A DNA stretch of 64,000 nt from Gymnorhina tibicen (GCA_013399875.1 VXAZ01000289.1:2422679-2486678), one strand, 5' to 3'. Numbered from the stretch's first letter, positions 1 through 12,131 are shown. A program made the numbers and translations. The notes: generated from the sequence alone by a model not told the origin.

Positions 1-576
1 ATCCAGACAACCAATTTTTTCCCTAATTTTCTGGAGATGGCATGATATGCCTGAAAAGCTGTATGAGATGTGTCTGAATTTAGTCTCTCTAAGGATTTAA
101 AGGGGAGGTTTTTGAACCAGTCTGCGACATATAAAAACATGGTCTCTCAGGTGCTTTCTATCTTCAGGGGTGAGGCTCGTGTGAATGCAGAAGCATGGCC
201 AACACAGGTATGTAAGTAGATTAGTGATTTGAATTGAATGGAAAAAAACAGATAGGAGGCAGAAACACCCATCCACTGTTGGACGGTAACAGAAGACAGG
301 AATCCAAACTGAAATTGATGACAGAATCCAATATTGCTAAAGAGGTTAGTCACAAGCCCATGTTGGGTTTGTGTTGTTGTAGCTGTGATCTATGGCCCTG
401 AAAAGGTCAGTCAACCTAAGCTGAAAGCAACCCTAAACTAAGTCTAGATGTTTTGGGCACTACACAGAAGCTTAAATGAAAAATAGTTATGGAGGTGTTT
501 GTATTAAGAAAGTGAGCAATTTTTATTCGTGTGTTATGTGTTAGCAGAAAAAAGCAAATCAAAGCCATCTAAATAA
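1..576. other. Unique AT-rich sequence, no gene seen
   Basis: I recognise no coding region or repeat family here. The only point of note is a weak 40-bp exon-like segment at 168-207 on the plus strand, discussed under findings. Short open frames in this stretch look like chance. Confidence 0.6.
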
Positions 577-872
577 TCTTCTTCTCCGTTGTCTTCTTTT
601 CTTCTTCTTTTCTTCTCCTTCTCTTCTTCTTCTTTTCTTCTTCTCTTCTCCTCTTCTTCTCTACTTCTTCTCTTCTCCTCTTCTTTTCTTCTCCTCTTCT
701 CTGCTTCTCTTCTGTCTTTTCTTCTTCTTTTCTTCCTTTCTTTTCTTCTTCTCTTCTTCCTTTCTTCTTTTCTTCTTCTTTGTATTCTTCTTCTCTTCTT
801 CTTCTTTCTTCTTCTTCTTGTTTTTTCTCTTTCCCTTTTCCTTTTTCTTTTCTTTTTTTCTTTCACTTTTCC
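577..872. repeat. Compound polypyrimidine microsatellite (CTT/CTTTT/CTCTT)n
   Basis: About 295 bp in which the plus strand is almost entirely C and T, built from interspersed TTC, TTTTC and TTCTC units. It is imperfect, with scattered G and A, so it is older or more interrupted than the pure array at 52.9 kb. Because neither strand of such a tract makes stop codons easily, it creates long Ser/Leu/Phe frames on plus and Arg/Lys/Glu frames on minus. Those frames are low-complexity artefacts. A purine/pyrimidine asymmetry this long could form triplex DNA. Confidence 0.95.
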
Positions 873-1049
873 TTTCTGTCTGCAAGAAGATCCCTCCTTA
901 CAAGGAACTGTCACATGTATCCAGGTATCAACAGAGTACTCCTACCCCCAAGTACAGCAGCTTTAAATGCTTTGATTAAAGGCAGGTTTCCATCATTAGT
1001 GTAAAACTGAGCACAGACTCAGTTGTGTAGTAACATGACCAACTTTCAC
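873..1049. other. Unique AT-rich sequence
   Basis: Nothing recognised between the polypyrimidine tract and the exon-like segment that starts at 1050. Confidence 0.5.
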
Positions 1050-1139
1050 CATCAAAGAAATGTTTGGTGAAGGTGTTGTGTACATCTGGCTTGGACACAA
1101 ACATTAGTTCAGTGACAAGCAACATCCTTTCTAGTGTTT
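1050..1139 (-). other. Candidate coding exon (minus strand), unidentified
   Basis: This is a 90-bp segment read on the minus strand. Upstream of it, on the right in plus coordinates, is a good 3' splice site: a pyrimidine-rich run ending in TTTATACAG at 1140-1148. It ends at a moderate donor, ATG|GTGAAA, with GT at 1048-1049. Only one of the three frames is open. It starts with two bases of a split codon and encodes 29 residues beginning [14 protein letters not shown] and containing [15 protein letters not shown]. The length is a multiple of three. The open frame and acceptor are seen; that it is a real exon is inference. It could be chance, and I do not recognise the protein. Confidence 0.25.
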
Positions 1140-1241
1140 CTGTATAAACAGGACAGTAATGAGACTTATCTTGAAGAGCCTCTGAGCTAATCCCCCTTAA
1201 AGATATTTTACTTGATATTAAATGACCCATTTTTTTCAAAA

Positions 1242-1282
1242 TTTATGAGTATAAGAAATCTTTTTTATGAGTATAAGAAATC
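1242..1282. repeat. 22-bp tandem duplication
   Basis: The 19-base string from TTTATGAGTATAAG to AAATC occurs at 1242-1260 and again at 1264-1282 with a period of 22 bp. It looks like a simple local duplication. Confidence 0.85.
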
Positions 1283-2058
1283 TGTCAGTTGTTTTTATAT
1301 CATTAATGTATCAAGAAATGAGTGACCAATTAGCCTGTTTCACAAAAGTGTCTACTTAGCACAGAGTTTCAGACTTTATTTAATATTAAAGAAAACAAAT
1401 AAAAGAAGGAAGCAAATCAAATGCTTTAGTTAGACCCTTCCTGATGACATTCTGCTTTACTTTGCCTTCGTTCTTTTTTGCTTTCAGTCCAGACATTTGA
1501 TCTTTATAAAATATACTTTCCAGCAAAAGAAAATATTGTACATTCTTAGCCACAAAACATCCAGACTGTTCATTACTTTATCAGTTATGAAAGCAAAGTC
1601 TCACAAGTTAGATTGTTTAAAGAAGCTGTATTTAACTTATGGTCAGATATTGTTCTCCCAAGGCATTTTTTAAAAGACCGGGGAAAGGTCTTGTGCTGTA
1701 TATTTTTTTTGATATCCAAATAACAACTGAATTGTACATAAAGTTTTTTCTGAGGAATTATGGTTAGTACGCTGCAATATGGATTGGAAAAAGTAAAATT
1801 ATGAAGGCAGTACATCAATTCTTTACAATGTAAATCTTTCATCATAAATCAATCCATTAACCAGTGTCCCTTGGCTGTAGTTTATGGCAATACTGACAAA
1901 AGTGCAGAGCTTTACAGAAGAGAGGGTGTGTAGAGCATGCAAATAGATAAATGGCTATTACCTGGAGAAAACTGTATGGCAACAAACGAAGTTTAGATTT
2001 TTCTATCAAGTCAGCACTTTAGCAGGGCAATTCAAGTTTGTGACCTCCTGTCACATAC
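1283..2058. other. Unique AT-rich sequence, no gene seen
   Basis: Nothing recognised. An 86-codon minus-strand frame at 1585-1845 has no splice or promoter context and is probably chance. Confidence 0.5.
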
Positions 2059-2083
2059 CTGAGCTGGAGCCAACTCCAATTGG
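2059..2083 (-). other. Candidate 25-bp microexon (minus strand)
   Basis: On the minus strand a pyrimidine-rich acceptor ending TTTTGCAG precedes 25 bases that end at a strong donor, CAG|GTATGT, with GT at 2057-2058. In phase 0 the segment reads PIGVGSSS plus one base. That phase fits after the candidate exon at 11860-11919 and before the one at 1050-1139. All three frames are open because the segment is so short, so the coding evidence is weak and rests on the splice signals. Confidence 0.18.
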
Positions 2084-5000
2084 CTGCAAAACTGAAGAGA
2101 TCATTTCTCTTATAATCCATCCCGCTATATTTCTTGGGATGGAATTTTGACATATGTCAGGCATCATTTCCCCTTTTGAAAGAGGCAGAATTTCATTCAA
2201 TTTCCCCCTTGTCTCCTGGGCTTTTTAGAAATAGGAGTTTATGCAATTTAGACAAACGTTACAGAGTTTTGACTACGACGGCCTATCTTCTTTTTTTGGT
2301 CTGGTTCTTTCAGGAGCAAATATATTTTGCTGCAAATTGTTCCTTGCTCTTTACTAAGGGGGTTTTGTGTTCAGCAATATCCTTTGAAATGAGATAGATT
2401 GGTGCTTGCTCTTTTTCAACTTCTTATTTTTAAAGGTGCATTTCAGGACTGAAGGAAAACATGTTTTCAACAGAACTTTGTATTTGATTTGACGCTAATT
2501 CAAACATTATAAGTTTGTTTACTAACATCCAGAGCAGTAAATAATGAAATCTGGAATGTCCATTTAAATGGATTAAAAATTGAGTAATTGTAACAATTTC
2601 ATTTAGTTAAAATGTTATTAACATCTGAATATTTAGACACTAAACAGAGGAAATCACCACTAAATTCCAGCTGACCTAAACCATGCCAACTATTTTCAAA
2701 ACCAAATAAATAGAAATAGTTCTTAATTTATTTCCTAAGCACATTATTTTTCACTCTTACCCCCCATTTCCAATCTTTTGAAGCTTATTAGCTAAACACA
2801 AGTTTCCTCAACACATTGTACAGTCTTAATTGCATTCAGAAACAGAGTTCTTGTTTTATATGGTATTACTTTTGAGTAGGAAATGGTGAAAACTGTGGTC
2901 CTAAAAGACTTAAAATAGATTTACACTACTACCACATTTATAGGTATATTACTAATGGAGTTAATTGAATATTTCAGATTGACAAATTTGTCTTTAGTTT
3001 CTTTATTGCTGGTAAAACATCTTTAATAAGACTTCCTGTATTAAGCAAAGATTCTTGACTAGTGTAAGTCAGTACGTTTTCACTGCATGCAGTACAGGAT
3101 AAGGATCTAGACAGTGAAAAGTTCATAAATATTCATCTTGCTAGGTGTGCAACTCAGTTTTGACTGGGCAATAAATCACAGGGTTTCTTTTCTTTCTTGG
3201 AATGATTGTGTAAGAACTTGAAGAACACGTGTTTCTGAGAACAAAAGTGCATGGCAAAATGAGTTTTAACAAAAATTGCTGAATACAGCCTTATTTTTTC
3301 ACAGCTCTTTGTGTCAGTAAGTTAAGAACTTTAAAATGTATAGAATAAAAAAATGGCATGAGAACCATGGAGAATCAAAATTTTTTGCAAATTCGAATTT
3401 TTACCTGAAAACCTCCACCATCTTTCAGTTCTAATGAACAGTCTATGTTTTTAAAATTTTGCAGGTATAATCTTTGCATTATTGAACCTCCAATATGTTA
3501 TAGACTGATAACTAGCTTCTTATAATAACTTTCAGATTTTTGCATTTTAACCAATGAAATAAATTAATAGAAAATGATAAGAAATCACTGCAACCTTCTG
3601 ACTGGAACTCCCTAGCACTGATCAGGACACTATATTGCAGTTTGAGCAAAGATCTGTGTTTAAAAGGAAAGAACTCCACCCTGGTTTACAAGGTGTCATT
3701 AGGAAAGAGTCTTTATCTCAACTTTTGCCAGGTTTGCCAAGTTATTTCAATTGTTCCTTAAGCTGTGGCTCTTGGAAATAAATTTTCTATTTCTTATTAT
3801 CTAGAATATGGCTGGGAGATAAAGAGCTGTGCAACTGCTTCATTTTCCCTTGACAGGGGTAAAATTTCTCCTAAGACAAGTGAACAGAGGATCTGAGATT
3901 CTTGATTCGAATAGAATAAAGATCACAAATTTCACATTCATATGAATTACCTGTAAGAGTTAGCCTTCCATGATTTAAAGAGGTCAAAGAAATTCATAAA
4001 ACTTGGTACTATTTTGATAATGGAGTTTTATTGACCACCCATAAGAAAGGGAAGAAGATGTTATCTGTCTGGCATTCAGTTTGAATCAAGGAATATTTTT
4101 CTACGGGAAATTAAGAAAATAAGAAAGATATTTCTATCTTGTCTTCAATAGAAATGTGATCAGAAACAACTGTGATTATAGACTAACGAGATATAGGCCT
4201 AGCCTAAGTATCAAGTTAAAGCAGTACACAAGTACAACAAACTATTCAGGGACTGTAGGACTTTGGAATAACTGGAAAAATTAACTAGGATCATTTGATT
4301 TGCCTTTCACACAATAGGGACATTTTTCTGCTCTGAAACACAGACACAGAGCCTAACAATGAAGAACAAGGACCTCTGATTTGCTTATCAGATTTTCTTC
4401 TAAACCTCTAAGCTTTCACTGCACATTAAAGAAGTCAAAATCTCAGTACTCCACAGTGCTGTGGTTGCATCTAAGTAGACTCAAGCTTACTGTTCCACAA
4501 TGATATTTTTTATCCTTACTGTTTCCCAACCTTACCTTTTTTTCATCCCCAACATACATGTAGATAATTTAAGGTTGATTTTACTTTTAGATTGATAGCT
4601 TTTAGTCTGGTTTTTCTCTGTGTGCTTTAGCCATCCAGTATGTAGTAGAAGTGAACCTTGACAATGAACTTTGTCATGCATTCACTTTTGTATTAAACCT
4701 GCTTTTGCCTGTGATCCTTTGGGGGATCCAAACAATTCATTCATGGCACACTGTATCCCACCTTTTCTTAGGAGCACTCATAATGGCAAAGACACAGAGG
4801 AACTCCACTTTTTCCAAAGAGTAGCAGACTGCAGATCTCTTCTGTGAAGGCACAGGATGACCAGGCCTTCCCCGACATCTCCTATAGATGAGTGTCCTTC
4901 TCCAGGTAGTTATGTCTTGGGGAAGAATGGGCGTCAAGCTAGTCCATATCCAGCCAAAGAATGAATAACATTTATATGAATTCAGTTTAGTAAAGATTAC

Positions 5001-5408
5001 TTACATTCTTCAAAGGGGAAGACCATGTTGATTTCTATTCCAGATATATTTTGCCTTTTCTCATTGAGAAGTTCCTTGCTCTGGAGACTTTTATCAGAAT
5101 GCTATTAACCCCTGTGTATTAGGATTAATAATTAAATTACTGATATATTTTTAACTGTAAAATTGCAAATGCAGCCATAATGCAGTTGTACAGAATCTAC
5201 TTAGCATGCCTACTGCAAAAAGGGATCTATGAAATTTTCATGAATGTGTTATATTGCAGATAGGCAAAATCATTCAGTTCTTAATGTTGCTTAATAATAG
5301 CATTGCAGACAGTTTTCTAAGGAGGCAAGCTGTGCTGCCAAATTTATGTGGTGTCACCCGTCCCACCAAAAATAAACCTTCTGATGCTTCCAAGATTGTG
5401 CTGCGTAC

Positions 5409-5411
<3 letters not shown>
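2084..5411. other. Unique AT-rich sequence, no gene seen
   Basis: About 3.3 kb with no repeat family, RNA gene or convincing exon that I can identify. Short frames have no supporting context. Confidence 0.55.

Positions 5412-5473
<62 letters not shown>
5412..5473. repeat. (AC)31 dinucleotide microsatellite
   Basis: This is an uninterrupted AC array of 62 bp, followed by GTGCACACAC, which continues it imperfectly. The His/Thr and Val/Cys frames that cross it are artefacts of the dinucleotide. Confidence 0.97.
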
Positions 5474-5477
<4 letters not shown>

Positions 5478-6474
5478 ACACACTGATGCACCCTCTCATC
5501 TCTTTCTCTTTGTGCTTACAGACCCTCATATAGAGTAAGCAGCAAAGCATGATGCTCATCTTTTAAATGAGTAACAGCTTCAGCCTCACTGAGTTACCAT
5601 TTTCCCTCTATAACTGTCTTTACCTATCTGAGTAGATGATAAAAATAAGATAAAAAGTGAAAGAGCAATCTGACATTTTAATCACTGTTACTGCTCTAGT
5701 CACATTTCAGCATTTTGCTGAAGAGGAGAAACTGGAAAGAAAGAGAGGTAATGAGGCAAGGAGAAATACTTGTCATGACATGTGCCACTCCCTATCAACA
5801 TGTTCTCATCTAAGCAGACATATCTCTTTCAACACTTTCTGCATTGTTCTTCACACAAATATACTAGAAATGAGGGAATAATTTACAGGAAAAAATGTAC
5901 AGTAACCTCAGAGTGTGCTTTTGTTGTTGCTCATTTTTCAAAATGTTTTTAATGATTGTGTATGTCACACGAGATTGCTCCTGCTTCCTCTCTAAAAGAA
6001 TATAACTTTCCAATCAGGAAGGCGGTAAGAGGAAATCACTGAGACTTCAGATTTATGGAGGATTAGACAGGAGGCGATTAGTCAGCAGGTGACCAAAACC
6101 TGAGTAACCTAAGAGCATTTTAAGTTTTCCCCCTAAAGAGATTTATTAAATACAAGAAATCTTTTTAGGTATTCAGACTGTTATGACACTTAGTGGCTTG
6201 AATGGGAAATTTCAACAAGTTCTCTCATCAGATAAGTATTTGACAACCAGCTGTAAAAAGGACACAATTACATTCTTATCTCGCTCACTGTGCCAAGGCT
6301 CTGGCCAGAAATGGTTTCACCAAGCCTTATCTTAAAAGCAGACAGTCACATTCCTGACCCGTGACAGGAGAAGCGGTCTCCTCCTAATCACTGCCTTGTT
6401 TTTTGAGTATTTTGACTTAAGTGAATGTAGAAGGCAACACCAGCTGGTTTGTTTATTTTTCCAGAATGTCTTAC
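5474..6474. other. Unique sequence, no gene seen
   Basis: No repeat or gene recognised. Runs of purines near 5715-5757 give a strong-looking minus-strand splice acceptor, but every frame after it hits a stop quickly. Confidence 0.5.
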
Positions 6475-6614
6475 ATAATTGTTTGCACCCATCTTTTTTC
6501 CACTGACCAAATGAGAGAACAGCTGAGGCATCCAAATGAGAGATCTCACAGTGTCTCCATCCCTCTCTAATCCACAACAGAGCTGCAGTCTGCAGAGGGA
6601 TGCTCTCCAACCCG
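6475..6614 (-). other. Candidate 140-bp exon (minus strand), unidentified
   Basis: The minus strand carries an excellent acceptor, GGTTCTGTTTCTTCCCAG, just upstream of a segment with clearly higher GC than its surroundings. The segment ends at a fair donor, TAT|GTAAGA, with GT at 6473-6474. Two of three frames are open. One reads GLESIPLQTAALLWIREGW onward; the other includes LERDGDTVRSLIWMPQLF and ends in phase 0. With two open frames the reading is ambiguous, and neither start phase continues directly from the phase-0 end of the 11860-11919 candidate. It could instead be a noncoding exon or chance. Confidence 0.22.
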
Positions 6615-8639
6615 CTGGGAAGAAACAGAACCAAATAATTCCTCTGCTTTTCAAACTGGTAAAATTTATTGCTCTGTACAAGAGCAGAGACCAGTCTCTT
6701 TTTTCATAATGAACTTCCCAGAAAGTGTTTGTTCTTCAGGATTCTTGCTTGTCAAAATTTGCTTTTGTGGTTATCGTTATTGTTTTTCCTGCCAAAAACT
6801 CTTCTGATTTTGGGTCAGACCGTTCTGTTTTATAAGAATATTTTTTTTTTTCAAACAGGAAGATAAAATTATTTTGACATAGACAGTGAGGTGTGTGGAT
6901 TTCCAGAAAGAATCTGTATTTAATGGCCCTGAGCATTACAAAATTATGTTAATTAATTCAATGAGTTTCATTTTGGTTTGTTGCTCATTTATTTCTCTTT
7001 AAATTTAGTCTGAATTCATCTCAGTGCACTATACCTATAAGGTTCAAGAATTACTTAATATTTACATCTTTAAATCTAAAGACTGTTTTTGTTGGGACTT
7101 TTAACCGTGGATATTTACATCCTGTTATGACTTCATTGCTGTGAAGATGCTTTACATTCCCATTGCCAAAAATTATCTCACTTCATCCATGCACTGTTAT
7201 GAAGTGATACTAATATGCTGTACAAGAATATAACGTCACGTGTCACCAACGCATTCAGAAAATACAAGCTCATCTTATTAAACTGTTTGAGTCCCATCAT
7301 TTTTTAACTTTTTTAATGTTGTCCTGCCTCTCTTGTAGAAAAAAACAGTGTGCAATGATTTAGAACATCTATGTCTCAGTAAGCTTTGAGAATAATATTT
7401 CATTGATCAGAACCAAGTGCAATTACAACTCAACCATCTTTGAACAATCATGGTACCAATGCTCACAGATGAACATTGTTCGTATTTCACTGTTCATAGT
7501 TCCCCTCGGTCAAAATATTAGTTGAAAGAGTTCTTTTCCAAATACATATTTTGTGTCATAATGAAATGAGATAAATCCCAGCAGGACTCTCTTTCCAGTT
7601 AGCACATACGTTCTACACCAAGAATTAGGATCCCTGATAGGTCACAAAATACTTGGATTTGGAGTCACTACTGAACATGAAAAACTCTAAAGAATTTAAT
7701 AGGCATTACACTAACAGCAGTCTTGGGTTTATCAGATTCACTCCTCATTATCTTCCCTCTAGCAATTCACACAAAATTGGCTCTTTCACAGCACTTTAGC
7801 TGCTCTCTGCCTCCTTCACAGCTAATGAGACTGTACTGCTTTGCAGCAGCTGGAAGTGTGTGTCTCTGTCCCATGCATACAGATTTGCACTATCCTGTGG
7901 GGCAGCTTTGTGTGATTTACCATGCAGAGTGGGTCTTCTGCTGTAGGATATTATCTGAACCCTGGAGAGGGAAGAGAGATGGGTTCAGCTCAGCCTGCTC
8001 CTGTTTTGGTAGCATGCACTTGTGTCCAGTAGGACTTCAGTCTGTGTTAAATGTGTATTAGAGCACTGTAAAATATCCCAAGTTCAAAAGAAACTGTAGA
8101 AGATGGAGGACATCAGGCATATGAGAAAAACAAACCTAAGTGGGAACAGTGTTTGTACACTTTTCAATTGTTTTACAATCCTATTCCTAAATAAAACTCC
8201 TCAAATATTTTCAATCCTCTTTTCGAAACTTCAGAAGTAAAATTTTATCTGATTCTGCATGATGAACTGTTTAAAATGTCTCATTAATTCAGTACAGTGT
8301 AAGTACTGTAATAGATGCAGACAAATGGAATTGTTCCCACTGAACTATGCATTGATTATCAAATGATAAATCCATTGCTGTTTATCTACAGCAAGGAAAC
8401 ATTGGACCTCTATTCATTATCTGCAGAATTTTTCAGCAGTCTTCGGTCAAATACAAAAGACCAGTGTAGTCTCACAAAGGCTTTATGTATAGCCATCATA
8501 GAATTTAAAAAAAATCCCCTTGTTAAAAATTAGCTAACATTATCCCATATTTCATTATCATCTTCACATATCTGAAAAATCTTTGCTAATGGGAATCTGA
8601 AATGGAGAGCGAAAGTGCTGTGCTCATTTGACTTTTGTC
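6615..8639. other. Unique sequence, no gene seen
   Basis: No recognised repeat. A 112-codon plus-strand frame at 7723-8061 lies in a GC-richer stretch. It has a pyrimidine-rich acceptor-like site near 7803-7821 but no good donor, so I do not call it a gene. Confidence 0.45.
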
Positions 8640-8770
8640 CTGTCTGCCACCACATGGTCTGGCCTAGCCAATAACATAGTAATTGATTTTACATTATTTT
8701 TCAGTGGCTTAAGGAGCTGTAATTAATCTGCTTACAGTTCTGTTAAATGCAAATCCCATAAAGCTGACTA
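8640..8770. promoter_or_regulatory. Possible conserved noncoding element
   Basis: Within about 130 bp there is a homeodomain-type core TAATTA at 8720-8725, further ATTGATTTTA- and TTAATC-like sites, and a perfect POU octamer ATGCAAAT at 8747-8754. Such clustering is common in vertebrate developmental enhancers, but each motif is frequent in AT-rich DNA. No conservation data are available here, so this is a weak inference. Confidence 0.15.
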
Positions 8771-11700
8771 ATATGCTTATGAGACCTAAACACCAGGCCA
8801 GTGGCTTAGGATCTGTACCATGCTGATGAGCACACCCCTTTGTGCAGCTTTTACTGATGAGCTTACAGGCAGGAGCAGTGAGATGGTGAAAGCTGCATTC
8901 TGTGATCTTACCATCGTGTCTTGCACAAATGCTACCAAGCGTAAATACGACAGGGAAACATTTTCATTTTGGCTGGTGTTCAAGACTTTGTGTTTGTTGT
9001 AGGATGGCCAGTTAATGAGTGTTTCTTTCTGGCCTAATGTCATCTTGGCGGAAGATTCAAAGGATTTACACTAAAACCCAGAGGCTTCTAGTTACTATCA
9101 ATGCTGAAAGCTCTGCAGACATCTCTGAATATATAGAGGCCAATTATCTTGAGTTTGGAAGTGAAAAAATAAAAGGTGTAAGTACAAATGCAACCTCTCT
9201 CTTACTTGTTAATTTTCAGGACAGTACCAAATAAAGAAGATTCTCTTACTGACTTAAACTGAAGACCCAATGTACCAGTTTACCAAAGGCGAGAGAAATC
9301 CTTAGCTGGAAAAACAAGACATGCTATGTGGTTAAAGGTTACTGAATCACTTGCTATTTTATCAGAGAGATTGCATAGAGAATGTAAAATTGACATGTAT
9401 ATATTTTTATAGTCTAAGCTTTCTAGCAGAGATTCTTTAAATAGCATTAGTAAAAAAATAAAAGGAAAGATCTGACAGGAACACAGAGCAGTTTCAATGC
9501 TGTATATAGATTTGGCTCCTTCAACTGTGGATTAAAGTGAGCTTGAAATGAAATAAACAGAACAGCTTCAGAAGTGTAGAACTGAAGGGAAGTCATCCAT
9601 CACAATGGAGGAATGTTTGATCTGATGTACAGTAGTTTAGCTCACAAACTTCATTGCTAAAAACATTTATCTCTGTGCTCAGTGCAAATTCTAATAATAT
9701 AAAGCATGTCCTGACGAAATTCAATATACCAAATAATTGTGAGCATCAGTCTTATGGAATGTGTAAAAAATAGACACAGTGGACATGCAGATACATTCTG
9801 TTTCTGTCTGTGCTTGACAAGAATGAAAAATAAGCCCCATAACAACACTTACATAAAACATCTCAGTTGTTTAACAAGTTTTCTATGATTTTCCATTCTA
9901 AAAGAAGATATTTAAATATTTATTTCTTAACTATATGTTGTTTGGTAACTGAATGTTTCATGGGAACTTTTCTGTCGTTCCTTCACGTTCTAGACACTCC
10001 CATCTTATTAGTCAATTAAAGCTTCTTATCATGCTTGTTGCATATTGTAATTTCTACAGTATTCACATGTATTGAGAAAGAGAGTCTGCCCCAAGGGTCT
10101 TGTCTTCCAAAAATATTAAGCAAGTGGCAGTTCAGAAATAACCTGAGATAACTGGTTGTGTTCAGCCTTGTGATAGATTATTTTTGAATACATAGTTAAA
10201 AGTGTCATCCACAAATAGTCCTCAATAACAGATCTGATAATTTTATCAACTTGTCTTTTTACTCTTCCTTTTCAATCATTTTAATGTATAATGTGTGAAC
10301 AGAGTATCTTCCTTCCAGGCAACAAAAAAGAAGCTATTTTGACACTTTCAGGGTAGAAAGAAAAATGCCATTTTCTCTTTGGAGAACAGAGTTATCATTT
10401 CTGTGATAGTTCAAGGTTAATTCCTGCTGTTTGAAGGAGATTACACTTTGACAATGCTGCTTCTTGACCTCTAATGTACCTGTAAAATGTGATGGCCTAC
10501 AGAAAACACAGAACTTTAATAAATACATAGCTTAACTGCAGTATCAACATGCACTCAAATCTGGGGTACAAGTCCTTTTTCTCCAGAATATATACATGAG
10601 ATACAAAACCATGGGAATGAGTAGTTTTTGTATAGCACAAACCTATAAATTGGTAAAGATGTAGAGGACTAGACAGATAGATAATCCTTTTTGACCAGGC
10701 GGTAACTTTAGTTAAAGGGTACACTGACAAAGGTGTCTCACAAAATTAACTTGATAGAAGTTGTTGTAACTCCAAATACTCAAGTTAATTAGATTCACAT
10801 AAGATTAAAAAATTTATATATTTTAATTAGAGCAAATTTAAATTAGAGCAAAACACAAATGTCATGTTAAATAACAAGATTTAACCGTTGTATAGCAGTT
10901 GTTCATCAAAATTTTCATATTTCCCCAGATTTAATACAGGTATCTTGTGGTGGGTTTTGGTTTTTGCTAGGTTTTGTTTCTGTGTGTTTTCTGTTTTTTG
11001 CTTTTTTTTTAAATTATGGCTACAGACTTGATATTTTAAGACTTGAAAATATTGATTCTATGATAGTTTTTATTGGAGAGTAAAATTCGCCTTGGAAAAA
11101 CATGCAGCCTTTCATTTTATTGATTTGTTCTTGTTTTGATATCTTCAGACTTCATGGAGGTGGAAAAGGTAAGCTTTGACCCCTTTCATTTTCATGACTC
11201 ACTGATTAGCTCTCCTTTTTCAACAGCTGGCCCTCAAAATCCCTGGGTCAGCAGCCATAAATGTAGAGATGGCTGGGGTTTTTATGTGTATGCATTGTAT
11301 ATGACAGACATATTATTTAACTAGATACTAAAAGGATCTGAGTAAAACAAAAAATCTAAATAGAGATGAGTGACCATGTTTATCAAAAATATGGATAGTG
11401 AATCCGTATCAATCATCTTTTTTAGAAAATACTTGTAATTCTGAAGTCTTTGCAGATGCTTCTTCTTCCAGATACTTTCCCCTTTTTGAGTTGTATTTAT
11501 CTATCTTAGTGTAGATAGTAAATAGTTCATTTATTGCTTGTCTCTGCCTCTATTAGGAGGCTTTTCACATGCTTTACCCATGAAGTAGGCTTTCAGAATA
11601 CTTAGACTGCAATTTCCTACTCTACATTTTTAGCAACACAGGCACATGTCTTCTTATTGAAAAGAACAATCTTTTTTATTCTCTTAGGGAATGTGATTTG

Positions 11701-11859
11701 TTTCAGAGGTAAATGCCAAACCTAGATTTTTTTCTCTTTTATCAAATACTTTTTAGCTGGAGAACCACTTCTTTTCAGCACAAATCTTCCAACCAGCTGT
11801 CACCAGTGCACACAAGAACATTACCACCTTAAAACTTGTCAGTTCAATTTTGCACTTAC
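8771..11859. other. Unique AT-rich sequence, no firm gene
   Basis: No repeat family recognised. A 20-bp plus-strand segment at 11149-11168 lies between a strong acceptor (ATATCTTCAG) and a strong donor (AAAAG|GTAAGC). It is too short to judge. A GT-rich low-complexity run lies near 10950-11010. Confidence 0.5.
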
Positions 11860-11919
11860 CTTCTTCACTTGCTGTCTTATGAAAGTCTCATTACTCTTCC
11901 CACTCTTGTAAATCAGGTC
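11860..11919 (-). CDS. Candidate coding exon (minus strand), protein not identified
   Basis: Sixty bases on the minus strand lie between two near-consensus splice sites. The acceptor is TTCCTCTTTTGTTGTGTTGATCTAG (two pieces of one tract) ending at 11920, and the donor is GAAG|GTAAGTG with GT at 11858-11859. The segment is exactly 20 codons in phase 0 and reads DLIYKSGKSN then ETFIRQQVKK. The other two frames contain stops. The peptide is charged and helical in character, and nothing identifies a family. Its start phase fits the end of the candidate exon at 22426-22576 on the same strand, which suggests both belong to one gene with a roughly 10.5-kb intron. Open frame and splice signals are seen; gene membership is inferred. 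A chance exon or an old pseudogene remains possible. Confidence 0.42.
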
Positions 11920-12101
11920 CTAGATCAACACAACAAAAGAGGAATTAATACAGCTTCCAGAAGGTAAAATGCTCAAACAGTTTTAATTTAAAATTCCATC
12001 TAGTGATGCCATAATATCATCAGACCATAGAAAGCTATTGTATAGGCAGTTTTAAAACAGTAGTTTGTTCCTTGGTGTTGCTTAGGAGAGAAAAGTGGGT
12101 C
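11920..12101. other. Unique sequence between candidate exon and hairpin
   Basis: Includes the pyrimidine tract (on the minus strand) that serves the acceptor of the 11860-11919 candidate exon. Nothing else recognised. Confidence 0.5.
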
Positions 12102-12131
12102 TCATTAGTGCTCTTACATTAGCACTAATGA
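12102..12131. repeat. Perfect 11-bp inverted repeat with 8-base loop
   Basis: TCATTAGTGCT at 12102-12112 is the exact reverse complement of AGCACTAATGA at 12121-12131, separated by CTTACATT. It could form a short hairpin in DNA or RNA. No flanking motif ties it to a known function. Confidence 0.9.

Noticed and set aside
534..966. Arg/Lys/Glu-rich and Ser/Leu/Phe-rich frames of about 125 codons
   Set aside because: Both cover the CTT-type polypyrimidine tract and consist of low-complexity codons.
5254..5559. His-Thr and Val-Cys repeat frames
   Set aside because: Direct translation of the (AC)31 array.
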